From: CAWAMR01 sp963783095 | Lineage (GTDB): Bacteria; Planctomycetota; Planctomycetia; Gemmatales; Gemmataceae | Assembly: GCA_963783095.1 (NCBI GenBank) | Contig: CAWAMR010000003.1 | Coordinates: 1,003,253 to 1,067,252, forward strand | Direction: 5' to 3' | Length of the DNA stretch: 64,000 bases | Part shown: positions 18,079 to 27,191 of the stretch, one piece after another | How the letters are laid out: every line of letters starts with the position of its first letter | Numbering within the stretch: position 1 is the stretch's first letter | The notes under the pieces: model-generated | Told to the model about the DNA's origin: nothing | Databases searched by the model: none | What the model saw: the letters and a program-made list of their open reading frames with translations, nothing else | Translations under genes and position numbers: made by a program

Positions 18079-18098
18079 TCAAATGGTGAGGAGTAATC

Positions 18099-20102
18099 AT
18101 GGCCGACCAGTCGACTCTGGGCAACTCCGGCGACCCAAACGGCTCGCGTCTGGATGTGGCAATACGAGATTATTTCCAAGCGATGGAAAATGGGCGTTTA
18201 GCGACAACGCAATGGTTGTTGCAGCAACCGGTGGACCTGCGGCCAAAGCTACTCGAATTCCTTGAAGGGCAAAAGCTGTTGCATAAAGCCTTCAACAACA
18301 TTCACGATGTAAACTTCGGGGACACTCCCTCAAATGCCACTGACACTGGACCCCACAGCGGCCTCTCGCAACATGGAGGGTCACTCCCGAGTTGGCTTCC
18401 GGCTCGTCTGGGAATATATCGCATCATTCGCGAGTTGGGGCACGGCGGAATGGGATTTGTGTTTGAAGCCGAAGATGAGTTGCTCTATCGACGGATTGCG
18501 ATTAAGGTCTTGAGGCCAGCGCTAGCAAAGCTCCAAGGTGCCAGTACCCGATTCATGCGAGAGGCTCGGGCTGCCGCAGCCGTAGAACATCCAAATGTGG
18601 TGCCAGTTCTACATATCGGCGAAGAGTCGGGCACCGCGTACATCGTCATGCCGCTTCTGAAGGGTGAGTCGCTGGCGGCTCGGCTCAAACGTATTGGCAA
18701 GCTACCCGTATCCGATGTTGGACGGATTGGTCGAGATGTCGCCGCCGGGCTGGCTGCGGCCCATGCTCGTGGATTGGTTCATAGAGATTTGAAGCCGGCA
18801 AACATCTGGTTAGATGAAGGAACGGGCCGCGCCCGAGTTCTGGACTTCGGACTGGCTCGTCAGATGAAGGGTGCTGAAGCGTTGACAGAGCAAGGATCGC
18901 TGATCGGTACGCCTCAGTACATGGCACCGGAACAACTCAATGGCAAGCCTGCAACCTCAAGGTCAGATTTGTTCGCTCTTGGTGCAGTACTATACGAGTG
19001 CGCCACCGGTCAACGTGCATTCTACGGGCGGACGGAACAGGCGATATTAACAGCAGTGCGTGAGCGCCATCCACCCCAACCGCTCGAATTCAACACGGAA
19101 TTACCGGCAGGGTTATCAGACCTCATCATGCGCTTGCTAGCAAAAAACCCAGCAGTCCGGCCCACCATTGCTGACATCATCGGGGAACTCGCTTATGCAA
19201 CACCGCCAACCACATCGGAGAGGCAGTCAAGCGTAAGTAATCCACGACCAAATCCCGATATCACGGCTGCGTCGATGAACCGATTGTGGATTCGGATCCG
19301 AGGTCGCAAAATGGGACCATTCAGTCGGGAAGAAATCCAAAAAAAGATGACTAATAAACAAATACTAGGATTTCACGAATGCTCTGATGATGATGGCAGA
19401 TCATGGCGACCCGTCGATGAATGGCCGGACTTTGCCTCACCTCGATCAGAATCAATTGCAGTTTCTGAAGTTGCAGAAGATCCCATCCATTCAAAAGCTA
19501 TTTCTGATCCAGGCGAAAAAAACAGATCCCCGCAGACATTTGCCCGGATTATCGTTGTCACCCTCGTTGTTCTGGTCGTAATCGGCAGCATAACCGTTAG
19601 TTTGCTTGTTCAACGGAAGTCATCAGAGAATAGTCGCTCGAACCCAGAGATGAAGAAAAGCATCGACGCGAACTCTCGTGGCCAACGGGGTGAAAAGGAG
19701 CAGATCAAGGCGAACATCGAGAGGGTGCTTCAGCAGGACGCCAAAGCAAGCGAGGGTTCAGAAACTGTGGCAAAGCTCGTCGCCCGGATGAGGGCAATCG
19801 ACACTTCAGACTGTCCAAACGAGTTCCGATTGGCCTACCTCGCTCACATCCACTCGTGGGAGATGATGGAAGACGTCCAACGGGATGCAAGCCGCCTAAA
19901 GGAAGAAGCTAACTCAGACGGTGTACTCGTCGAAGCGTTCATCCGCGGGTTGCTCGGAGATCCTCTGGGGAAAGCAAACGAGATCAAAGCCGCCCAGACG
20001 CAATTGCAAAGGAGCTACCAGGTGGCGCATACGGAAATCAGAAAGACATTTCACCATGTCGAGGAGATCGCGATTCAATATGACGCCAATCTCCCCAAAT
20101 AA
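18099..20102 (+). CDS. Transmembrane Ser/Thr protein kinase with GYF_2 domain
   Basis: 667 residues, with GGTGAGGAG upstream of ATG 18099. Residues 20-65 are the helical planctomycete pre-kinase segment. The kinase domain is about 105-365: glycine loop 'LGHGGMGFVF' (113-122), Lys136 in 'IAIKVLRP', catalytic 'HRDLKPAN' (Asp230), 'DFG' (249-251), 'GTPQYMAPE' (270-278), so all catalytic residues are present. A GYF_2 domain follows (about 394-442: 'NRLWIRIRGRKMGPFSREEI'), then one membrane helix (about 483-504, 'ARIIVVTLVVLVVIGSITVS') and a helical C-terminal tail of about 160 residues. The same GYF_2 plus membrane-helix cassette occurs in the two last genes of the operon, which suggests that the three proteins share a partner or act together at the membrane. 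Confidence 0.92.
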   Translation: MADQSTLGNSGDPNGSRLDVAIRDYFQAMENGRLATTQWLLQQPVDLRPKLLEFLEGQKLLHKAFNNIHDVNFGDTPSNATDTGPHSGLSQHGGSLPSWLPARLGIYRIIRELGHGGMGFVFEAEDELLYRRIAIKVLRPALAKLQGASTRFMREARAAAAVEHPNVVPVLHIGEESGTAYIVMPLLKGESLAARLKRIGKLPVSDVGRIGRDVAAGLAAAHARGLVHRDLKPANIWLDEGTGRARVLDFGLARQMKGAEALTEQGSLIGTPQYMAPEQLNGKPATSRSDLFALGAVLYECATGQRAFYGRTEQAILTAVRERHPPQPLEFNTELPAGLSDLIMRLLAKNPAVRPTIADIIGELAYATPPTTSERQSSVSNPRPNPDITAASMNRLWIRIRGRKMGPFSREEIQKKMTNKQILGFHECSDDDGRSWRPVDEWPDFASPRSESIAVSEVAEDPIHSKAISDPGEKNRSPQTFARIIVVTLVVLVVIGSITVSLLVQRKSSENSRSNPEMKKSIDANSRGQRGEKEQIKANIERVLQQDAKASEGSETVAKLVARMRAIDTSDCPNEFRLAYLAHIHSWEMMEDVQRDASRLKEEANSDGVLVEAFIRGLLGDPLGKANEIKAAQTQLQRSYQVAHTEIRKTFHHVEEIAIQYDANLPK

Positions 20103-20373
20103 CGATTTCTAACGGATCGGCTTACATGGCTTGACGCACTCGGAACATTTTGCGCTTTATCGCAACGGTTCAGACTCGCGTTTGCGTCCTTCACTGTATC
20201 GCCCGGATTCGGGGACTCACCCAGACACAAAAAAATGTGTGGGAGATCAAACGATGAGTGTCGCTCGCAGGTCAGCGTGCTTCGCCACAAGCAACGCGTC
20301 AAAAGGGTCAACAGTTGCCGAGCCATTTGTCCGGGTCGCGCACCGTGCTTGTCTTTCATCGGGAGAGGATCGA

Positions 20374-21648
20374 ATGTCACTGCTGGACAAAGTGACCTGC
20401 CCGCACTGCTGGGAGGTGTTTGAAACCCATTTGATACTTTGGATCAGCACCCATCCCTCACTCGTTGGGGATCCGCGGATCCGCGAAGCTCAGAAACGGT
20501 TCCTGCCGACTCGATTCAACGCCGAAGGGCTTGCCTTGGACGAGATGAATTCCCCCTGTCACCGGCTCGCCTGCCCAAAATGCCACTTAGAAATCCCGCG
20601 AGTCTTTACGGAGATGAACTCCTGGATCGTATCGATCATCGGTGCACCAGCCGCTGGCAAGTCGTTCTATCTCAGTGCATTGGCACACACCCTTCGAGAT
20701 ATTCTCCCGTCGCGTTTCGAGGTTTCGTTCACCGATAGCGATCCACTTCTGAATCGGAAGATCATTCATTACGAACAATCGCTGTTTGGAAATTCTAGGT
20801 CCGGAACCCTCACTCCTCTCGGGGAACTGATAGAGAAGACTCAACAAGGGAGGGATGGGGACGTGTACAACTTTGTTCGAAGTGGTAGTGTTGAGATCCA
20901 ATACCCGCGACCATATATGTTTAATCTCTGCCCTAAGCCAAACCATCCGCGATTGGAGGATTCACCCTCGGCAGCCCATGTCTTGTGCTTGTATGACAAT
21001 GCCGGCGAATCGTACTTGACGGGCAGTGACTCAACACTCAGCCCAGTCACTCGTCACTTGGCCCACGCGAGTCTCCTGCTGTTCCTATTCGACCCAACAC
21101 AGGATCACAATTTCCGCCAAGGATACCTAAATGAAAACGGGACACTGCCGACGGATGAACGCATTGTTCTCAGGCAGCAACAAACTATCCTCACCGAGGC
21201 GGCGAACCGCATCCGGCAATTGGCAAACCTTTCGACAATGGAGAAGCACAATAAGCCCCTATTCGTCGTCGTCACCAAGAAAGATCTCTGGGGGCACCTT
21301 GTTCCAGCCATCGCACAGGCAAAACCGCTTCTTCTCACAGACAGGGCGGGGGTCGGCTATGTCAACGTCGATCATATCACTGCCGTGTCGGACGGTATCC
21401 GTGAGATGTTACTGAAGTTGTGCCCGGGCATGGTGGATGCGGCGGAGACGTTTGCCCAATCTGTGATTTACGTCGGTGTGAGTTCTCTCGGTGCCAAGCC
21501 AACAATGGATGATTCCCAGTGGTGTATCCGCCCCAATGAGATCAGCCCGGTAGGTGTCGAAGCCCCGATTCTCTACGGATTGAATAAACTCTTGCCGGGA
21601 TTGTTCCCTTCAGGACGCAAGTTGAATTCCAGAAACTTAGGGCAATAA
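20374..21648 (+). CDS. Zinc-ribbon P-loop GTPase of a GAP1-type (ternary) system
   Basis: The frame is open from 20131, but ATG 20374, preceded by GGGAGAGG, is the likely start (424 residues). Two CxxC pairs (Cys9/Cys12 and Cys67/Cys70) make a zinc ribbon. GTPase motifs follow in order: G1 'GAPAAGKS' (90-97), G3-like 'LYDNAGE' (206-212), G4 'TKKD' (301-304) in a strand 'PLFVVVTKKDLW', and a G5-like 'VSSLG' (369-373). Layout resembles the TRAFAC-type GTPases that are encoded beside GAP1 proteins (the DO-GTPase type) in bacterial NTP-dependent conflict systems. The next gene starts 1 nt after its stop, so the pair is translationally coupled. Nucleotide specificity (Asp in G4) points to GTP. Family assignment from memory of motifs, not from a search. 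Confidence 0.8.
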   Translation: MSLLDKVTCPHCWEVFETHLILWISTHPSLVGDPRIREAQKRFLPTRFNAEGLALDEMNSPCHRLACPKCHLEIPRVFTEMNSWIVSIIGAPAAGKSFYLSALAHTLRDILPSRFEVSFTDSDPLLNRKIIHYEQSLFGNSRSGTLTPLGELIEKTQQGRDGDVYNFVRSGSVEIQYPRPYMFNLCPKPNHPRLEDSPSAAHVLCLYDNAGESYLTGSDSTLSPVTRHLAHASLLLFLFDPTQDHNFRQGYLNENGTLPTDERIVLRQQQTILTEAANRIRQLANLSTMEKHNKPLFVVVTKKDLWGHLVPAIAQAKPLLLTDRAGVGYVNVDHITAVSDGIREMLLKLCPGMVDAAETFAQSVIYVGVSSLGAKPTMDDSQWCIRPNEISPVGVEAPILYGLNKLLPGLFPSGRKLNSRNLGQ

Positions 21649-21649
21649 T

Positions 21650-23746
21650 ATGCCGCACGAACTTTTATACACCTCGGCAGTCCGTGGCCTGCACATGGGG
21701 ACCGACGGATACTGTATCATTGCGGAAACTCCAGGCATTCCGAGGACGTTGGCGGCTCAACTCGAACGCCTGTCCGGTTATCGCCACCGAGTGAAAGGAA
21801 AGTCTCCCGATTTGGTGAACAACCCGGTCGCATTCTCGTATACGATAGTTGTCGCATCTGGAGTGCGTTACCATGTTGTCAGCCGCATTGCCGACGCCGG
21901 ATTCGATCATACTCATCGAACCAACTACCTAGCTCATCACATTGCGCTCACAACAGACGAACTCCCAGCGGCTGGCCCTGCCTGGTTGTGTTTGCAAAGG
22001 CATGTTTTTCAAATGGTGTGGCCCCAAGATCGAAAGCCCATGCAGTTACCGGGTAATCGCCGACTTCCCGGTGGCGATTTCATTCCCCATAAGTGCAATG
22101 TATGGGAGCGACTGGTCGGGGATGCAGGCTGGGCCGGCAAACTGGCCGAAACGTATTCTTCACGCGATCCAGTGCATATCCTTTACGAGCCAGGTCAGCC
22201 GGTCCTCGAATGCTTGTCGGAAGCGCTTGCTCTAGTCCCCTCTGCACAGAGATGGCGAGTTACGTTCAACACGTTTTTCACTGACGGCGGAGGGTCTGAA
22301 TGCCAATGGCGATGCGTACTGGCCGATTCGCGCGAAGCAGATTCAGCAGTGACAGGCCGCCGTAGTCTAGTCATCCGGATAGATAAGCAGATGCCCGGTG
22401 AACCGGTGGGTGAGTTGGTCGACGCTGCCCGCACGGGAATTCTGCCTGTAGACTCACGCCCCGATGAAGAAAAACGCCCCCGGGCAAGAAGTTCCGCGCC
22501 TCGCGTCACGCGCCGCCACCGACCCATTCCTGACGAAGATAATGCGGACGTTGCCCCGGAGGGTGGAATACACACCATAAACGAGTCCATAGCCACTGAT
22601 ACAACGAGCACTTCTCACCAAATCCTTTCCAGTGATTCTCGGGTGAAGACCTTGATCCTGGGATTAGGATTAGGAGTGGGATTGACATTGGTTTGTACCA
22701 CATTGCTTGAATTGGCAGTCGGCAGATCGATCCTCCGCCACTTCGGTGTGGAAAGCAAACCCGAGAAGGATTTGCGTCGGCTGCAAGCAGAATCCGCGAG
22801 CAAGTGGAGCGAAGAAAAAGCGGGTCTTGAGAAAGATTTCGCAAACGAGAAACTTCAAAGCCAGAAAACTCGAGGGTCATCTGAGATATTGTGGCGCAAT
22901 CAAAAAGGGGATCTTGAAAAAAAATTCAAAGAAGAGGAACAAGCAATGCGCAACTTGTTCCAGGATTTCCTAACCAGTTGGGAAAATGATTTAATAGACG
23001 CCAAACAGGCTGAAGCAAATTTGAGAAATGCTTTAGCCGAATCTCAGAGACGACCCTTGGTGACACCAATCTCACTGGCATTAGGTCACCCGTATCATGT
23101 GCTGCCACCAAACACGAATGCTGTTATCGATTTGCTCATCCCGTCCGAATGGGGAAAGAGGGACTTAAGAAACCAACAATCGATCGAAGTTCAATTGGGA
23201 AACGCGAAAGCAGGCACACTCAAATATGATGTGGGAACCGGGACTGTCAATCTAATCAATTCGGTTCAAACTTTGCCGCAATGGCTTTGGGCAGGGGCGG
23301 TTCTGAAAGTTACTGACAACAAAACTAATTCGACACAGTATTTTCAACTAGCCGTTCCCCGCTCGATCACGTTCCCCTCAGACAAATCCGTAGCTACCCT
23401 GAATGTATTTGCGGAACTAAAGGACGACGCCAAGAACTGGCCCGCAACTGCACAACTTGCCTTCGGTGGTAATGCGACAGTGAAGGTCGGGGACGAAGAA
23501 TACCTATTGAGAGACCCTTCTCCGAATCCTGACTCTTACCCTACGGTGCTGTCCTACGCCGACCAAGAAGGAAGACTGACGATCGAATTGCAGATCAAGA
23601 AAGGTGAGATCTCACTACGCGTTGGAGGGAAGAATCCGGAAGCCCAAAAAAAGAAGGCGACTGTTACTTCCGTGGAAATTGTACCGGCAAAGCGACTTAA
23701 GGGACTGTCCGCGCAACCGGTGATTCTACGCATTCAACATCCATGA
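21650..23746 (+). CDS. GTPase-associated protein 1 (GAP1-N2/GAP1-M-like) with membrane helix and coiled coil
   Basis: 698 residues, ATG 21650. Residues 1-135 begin MPHELLYTSAVRGLHMGTDG with 'YCIIAETPGI', 'LERLSGYRH' and 'NYLAHHIALTTDEL', the pattern of the GAP1 N-terminal domain type 2. Residues about 140-260 contain 'GDAGWAGKLAE' and 'QRWRVTFNTFFTDGGGSECQ', then 'WRCVLADS', the pattern of the GAP1 middle domain. After a charged linker comes one membrane helix (about 333-355, 'LILGLGLGVGLTLVCTTLLE'), a long coiled coil (about 365-465) and a C-terminal beta-rich region (about 480-698) that I do not recognise. GAP1 proteins are thought to link the GTPase to effectors. Here a membrane anchor and an extra C-terminal domain replace the usual GAP1-C part. 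Confidence 0.8.
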   Translation: MPHELLYTSAVRGLHMGTDGYCIIAETPGIPRTLAAQLERLSGYRHRVKGKSPDLVNNPVAFSYTIVVASGVRYHVVSRIADAGFDHTHRTNYLAHHIALTTDELPAAGPAWLCLQRHVFQMVWPQDRKPMQLPGNRRLPGGDFIPHKCNVWERLVGDAGWAGKLAETYSSRDPVHILYEPGQPVLECLSEALALVPSAQRWRVTFNTFFTDGGGSECQWRCVLADSREADSAVTGRRSLVIRIDKQMPGEPVGELVDAARTGILPVDSRPDEEKRPRARSSAPRVTRRHRPIPDEDNADVAPEGGIHTINESIATDTTSTSHQILSSDSRVKTLILGLGLGVGLTLVCTTLLELAVGRSILRHFGVESKPEKDLRRLQAESASKWSEEKAGLEKDFANEKLQSQKTRGSSEILWRNQKGDLEKKFKEEEQAMRNLFQDFLTSWENDLIDAKQAEANLRNALAESQRRPLVTPISLALGHPYHVLPPNTNAVIDLLIPSEWGKRDLRNQQSIEVQLGNAKAGTLKYDVGTGTVNLINSVQTLPQWLWAGAVLKVTDNKTNSTQYFQLAVPRSITFPSDKSVATLNVFAELKDDAKNWPATAQLAFGGNATVKVGDEEYLLRDPSPNPDSYPTVLSYADQEGRLTIELQIKKGEISLRVGGKNPEAQKKKATVTSVEIVPAKRLKGLSAQPVILRIQHP

Positions 23747-23770
23747 TTTCAGCAAAAAAGGATCTGAGAT

Positions 23771-24908
23771 ATGACGACAGACCCCATTTGGCTTTTCACG
23801 ATGCCGGAGTTGCGAAAAGCCGTGCGCACCTTGGCGGAATTCGTGGTCGATGAGCGGACCGAACCCACCCCCGAAGTGGTTGATGCATTAAACATCTACA
23901 ATTCCGCGTGCCAGCAGGTCAATGACCGCTTGGTAGAATGCAATCGACTGTTAAGGTTGGGCCAGCGGTCAGAAGCTTTGCGCCAAGTGCAGATCGAACC
24001 AGACGTTTTCGATATGCACAAAGAGCTACAATTCGCAAATCGCGGGTGGTTGCCGGAAAAGTGCAAGAATTTCGACCTGTCAACTCCCCCTCGGCTGGAC
24101 ATGAGTGCCGCCAAATCGCTGAATGAAGCGTATAGTTTGGAAAACCATCTGCAATTACTGCTGCGAGAGCACCGGATTTTGGCGCTTGAGTCGTGCCCCG
24201 ATCCGAAGCCGAATTGTAGTGCTTCGCTTGATCCAAAAAGAGTCGAAACGGGAAGCGTTTTGGCAGGACGACCTCGCTGCCTACGAACAGAAGCGGATCG
24301 ATGAAATTCGCAAACAGATGGCTGGCTCGCACGCTAACGAAGACTGGGATGCCATCCAAGATTTGCACAAGGAATCGACCACACCTTCTATCTGGCGAAC
24401 TCCTTTTCCTCTCGATCTAGTGGACCAGATTAGACAGGCGCGCAAACGCCTCATGCACAAAGCGGCGAATGAAGGACTTCGGCCCCTGACGGACCAGCTT
24501 GCTCTTGCGATCGATGACGATCAAATTGATCGCGTCAAGAATTTGATTGGTAGAGCCGAGGCGCTGAAACAGAAATACGAACTTCCTGACGGCGGATCGC
24601 TGATGGCACCGTTCGACGGTGCCAGGCAATGGATTCGCGATCGCACGAAAAATCAAAAGAAGTGGCAACAGTTCCTGCAAGCGGTCGACACCTTGCGATT
24701 TGCTTTGAATGATGGTCTTGGGTGGGCCTATGTGCAAAAGTTGCATCTCGGGGTGCTCCAATACGGTTGGCCACTGCCGGATGACGTGGCCTACAAGTTT
24801 GCGCAAAGAGCGAAGTCGCGGCAAGGGTTATGGCTTTTCGGAGGCATCAGTTTGCTGGTGTCCGTGGCTATGATGATCGCAATCGTAGTATTCCGAAATA
24901 AATTCTAA
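23771..24908 (+). CDS. Helical, C-tail-anchored membrane protein of the GTPase/GAP1 operon (one frameshift)
   Basis: Two frames make one protein. 23771-24195 starts MTTDPIWLFTMPELRKAVRT and is all-helical to 'ENHLQLLLREHRILALES'. The reading then continues one base out of phase ('APIRSRIVVLRLIQKESKRE') to 24908, where it ends with the membrane helix 'GLWLFGGISLLVSVAMMIAI' and a short basic tail. The shift lies near 24195 at gtgcccc. Corrected length is about 378 residues. No domain recognised; position between GAP1 and the protease suggests a ternary-complex or signal-transmitting component. The break may be a sequencing error, since both neighbours are intact, or a real inactivation of this step. 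Confidence 0.65.
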
Positions 24909-24926
24909 CTTAAAGAAGACCAACCG

Positions 24927-26171
24927 ATGAGCCGATGGTGGATCCGCGACCGTGGGAGAGAACTGGGTCCTTTCAGCCGTGAGGAAGTCCTCGAAATGAG
25001 GGCCACAGGCCAATTGCAAGGGTATCACCAGTGCTCACAGGACCGCCGGACGTGGATCGCGGTTGATGAAGACACCACTTTGTCACGACGGCGTAAAAAT
25101 GCTCTGCCGGTCGATCCAACGACACCAGTAGCTAAAGATCGCCCCATATTTGGGGTTAGGTTAACTCAGTTCAGGATATTGGTTGCTTCGATCGTCGCCG
25201 TAATCGTAGTTGGCACTACTACCACGCTGATTCTAATCCCACGTAAGTCTAGGCCGACACATACGCAACCTGCGTCAGCGCAGGGAGCGATCTCGCTCGC
25301 TGGGAAATCCGAGACGGAAAAGACTCGTTTGCTCGAGAATGCGGTCTGCTTAGTGATTCCAGGCCAAGTCGTGACCACTTCCGAGGGCAGAGTGCAGGAA
25401 GGGTACTACTTGCCCACAAAGATAGAGGCGAACGGCATCCATTATCGTGGCATGTCGGGAACCGGATTCGTGATCTCACCAAATGGATACATAATTACGA
25501 ATCGCCACGTCATCAGCGCGTTCTCTGATTATGCCGAATCAGAGGTGATAACCGCTTATGAGACCGTAAAGGGCTGGAAGAAAGTACGTCCCCAGCTATG
25601 GGTATTCTTCGGGATCGACGAAAAACACACCGCGACCCTCGAATATGAAAGTCCTGATTTCGACTTCGCTCTGCTGAAGATCGAATCACCTCGTCAGTCA
25701 TATTTTGCACTGTGCGACTCATTGCCGGACACCATCCCTCTTTTGAAAGGGTTGGAAGCCGTTGGCTTCCCTGGAAAAGATAGTGAATCCATCGACTTTC
25801 GCAGCCAGGTCAATGAGGACATCCGCGAAGAAGAGGCTAAGCAGTCAGATTTCCTGTTCAACTCGGTCCAGCAAGCGCTCCCTGGCGAAATATTCAAGGT
25901 TTCGAGTCGCTCGGGCCAATTGAATAAGCGACCCGAATTGAAGCAAATGCGTATTTACGAGAAGGAAGGCTACGTCCTTCGACACAACGCACAGATATAT
26001 CCAGGGAATTCTGGGGGCCCGCTCGTCGCAAAGGACGGTACTGTAATAGGGGTCAACACCTGGACGATAGAAAAAGACCCGGGGATTAGTTTTTCCCTTA
26101 TGCTGCCGCAACTTCGGCGAGAACTCGACAAGCGGGTCAGCGGCATCGTATGGCGTCCTCACCCAGAATGA
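24927..26171 (+). CDS. GYF_2-domain, membrane-anchored trypsin-like serine protease
   Basis: 414 residues, ATG 24927, 18 nt after the previous stop. Residues 1-48 are a GYF_2 domain ('MSRWWIRDRGRELGPFSREE'), a linker follows, then one membrane helix (about 85-107, 'ILVASIVAVIVVGTTTTLIL'). Residues about 130-405 are a trypsin-like (S1C) protease: His194 in 'ITNRHVIS', Asp246 (or 244) in 'DFDFALLKI', Ser362 in 'YPGNSGGPL', so the catalytic triad is complete. No PDZ domain is present. Trypsin-like domains are known effectors in GAP1/VMAP-type conflict systems. With GYF_2 on one side of the membrane and the protease on the other, or both cytosolic if the helix is a hairpin, topology is not settled. 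Likely the effector of this operon. Confidence 0.85.
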   Translation: MSRWWIRDRGRELGPFSREEVLEMRATGQLQGYHQCSQDRRTWIAVDEDTTLSRRRKNALPVDPTTPVAKDRPIFGVRLTQFRILVASIVAVIVVGTTTTLILIPRKSRPTHTQPASAQGAISLAGKSETEKTRLLENAVCLVIPGQVVTTSEGRVQEGYYLPTKIEANGIHYRGMSGTGFVISPNGYIITNRHVISAFSDYAESEVITAYETVKGWKKVRPQLWVFFGIDEKHTATLEYESPDFDFALLKIESPRQSYFALCDSLPDTIPLLKGLEAVGFPGKDSESIDFRSQVNEDIREEEAKQSDFLFNSVQQALPGEIFKVSSRSGQLNKRPELKQMRIYEKEGYVLRHNAQIYPGNSGGPLVAKDGTVIGVNTWTIEKDPGISFSLMLPQLRRELDKRVSGIVWRPHPE

Positions 26172-26256
26172 GCGGGTGAATCATTGCCATCTGTGTCGCA
26201 ATATCATGATGTTCAGGATCAATCTTTAACTCTTCTAACGTTAAGGGGACATACCG

Positions 26257-27039
26257 ATGAGCCGTTGGTGGATCCGCATTCGCGGGAGAGAAATGGGGCC
26301 GTTCAGCCATGAGGAAGTTCTCGAAATGAGGGCGACCGGCCAATTGCAAGACTTTCACGACATCTCTGAACATCGCCGGACCTGGATGTCGGTTGATGAC
26401 TGGAACCGGAGCCGGCCTTTACAATGTAAAGATCCTTTTCCGGTCGCGCCGCCGACCCCAGTCGGTAACTACCAGTCTATCTTTGGGGTTAAGCTAACAC
26501 AATTCAAGGTAATGGTTGCTTCGATCGTGGTGCTGATCGGGGTTGGCAGTTTGACGACACTAATTCTAGTTCTCCGTAAGTCGCCAAGCGAAATCGCCGT
26601 TACCAGGAAGCCCGACGAAAAAGCAGATTCGAACTTAACAAAGTTCCCCGAATCCGTCGCGCCGACGAAAGAAAAGAAAATACCAACGAAAGTGAATGCT
26701 CCCACCAAGATCACGCCATCGCCCAAGCCTATCCTTCCCCCTGCCGAAGATCCTGCCGTTGGTCAACGTCGCAGGGATCTCGCAGCAGCCGAACAATCGG
26801 TGAGGGAATGGGAGGAGACGATCCGCAGCTTGAAAACACAATTGTTGAAGGCAGCGGAAGACGTCGCAAAGGCGAAAATAAACACCGACAGGGCTCCTGA
26901 AGGATCCTTTGAAGAACGCCTTAGCATTCTTGCTGGCATCGCAGCGGGAATAGAGGCAACACGGTTGGCATCGCAACTTGATGACGCGCTATCCAAACTT
27001 CGGGCAGCCCGAAACCGCGTGAACCAGCTTCGGTATTAG
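26257..27039 (+). CDS. GYF_2-domain membrane protein with C-terminal coiled coil
   Basis: 260 residues, ATG 26257, with AAGGGG upstream. The first 110 residues are nearly a copy of the same part of the protease gene: 'MSRWWIRIRGREMGPFSHEE', 'VLEMRATGQLQ', then 'FGVKLTQFKVMVASIVVLIG' as the membrane helix. The rest differs: a Pro/Lys/Thr-rich linker (about 125-165, 'PTKVNAPTKITPSPKPILPP') and a coiled coil (about 170-258) with 'AAEQSVREWEETIRSLKTQL'. It has no catalytic domain. Probably a structural or decoy partner that shares the membrane-anchored GYF_2 module with the protease. Last gene of the series; followed by about 150 nt without a gene. Confidence 0.8.
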   Translation: MSRWWIRIRGREMGPFSHEEVLEMRATGQLQDFHDISEHRRTWMSVDDWNRSRPLQCKDPFPVAPPTPVGNYQSIFGVKLTQFKVMVASIVVLIGVGSLTTLILVLRKSPSEIAVTRKPDEKADSNLTKFPESVAPTKEKKIPTKVNAPTKITPSPKPILPPAEDPAVGQRRRDLAAAEQSVREWEETIRSLKTQLLKAAEDVAKAKINTDRAPEGSFEERLSILAGIAAGIEATRLASQLDDALSKLRAARNRVNQLRY

Positions 27040-27191
27040 AGCTTGTTATTTTGATGATTCTGGAGTTCAGCGCAGGCAAACTATGCTGACACGCCGTCGA
27101 GCCTTGATTTTGGGGTTGCGAGTTGGCAGTTGACCGGTCTATTGAAAGGATGCCAAAGTCCACAACCCCTTTACTTAGCCTTGACGGCTCG

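Noticed and set aside
20131..20373. N-terminal extension of the GTPase by 81 residues
   Set aside because: Low-complexity, no domain; ATG 20374 has GGGAGAGG and begins directly with the zinc ribbon.
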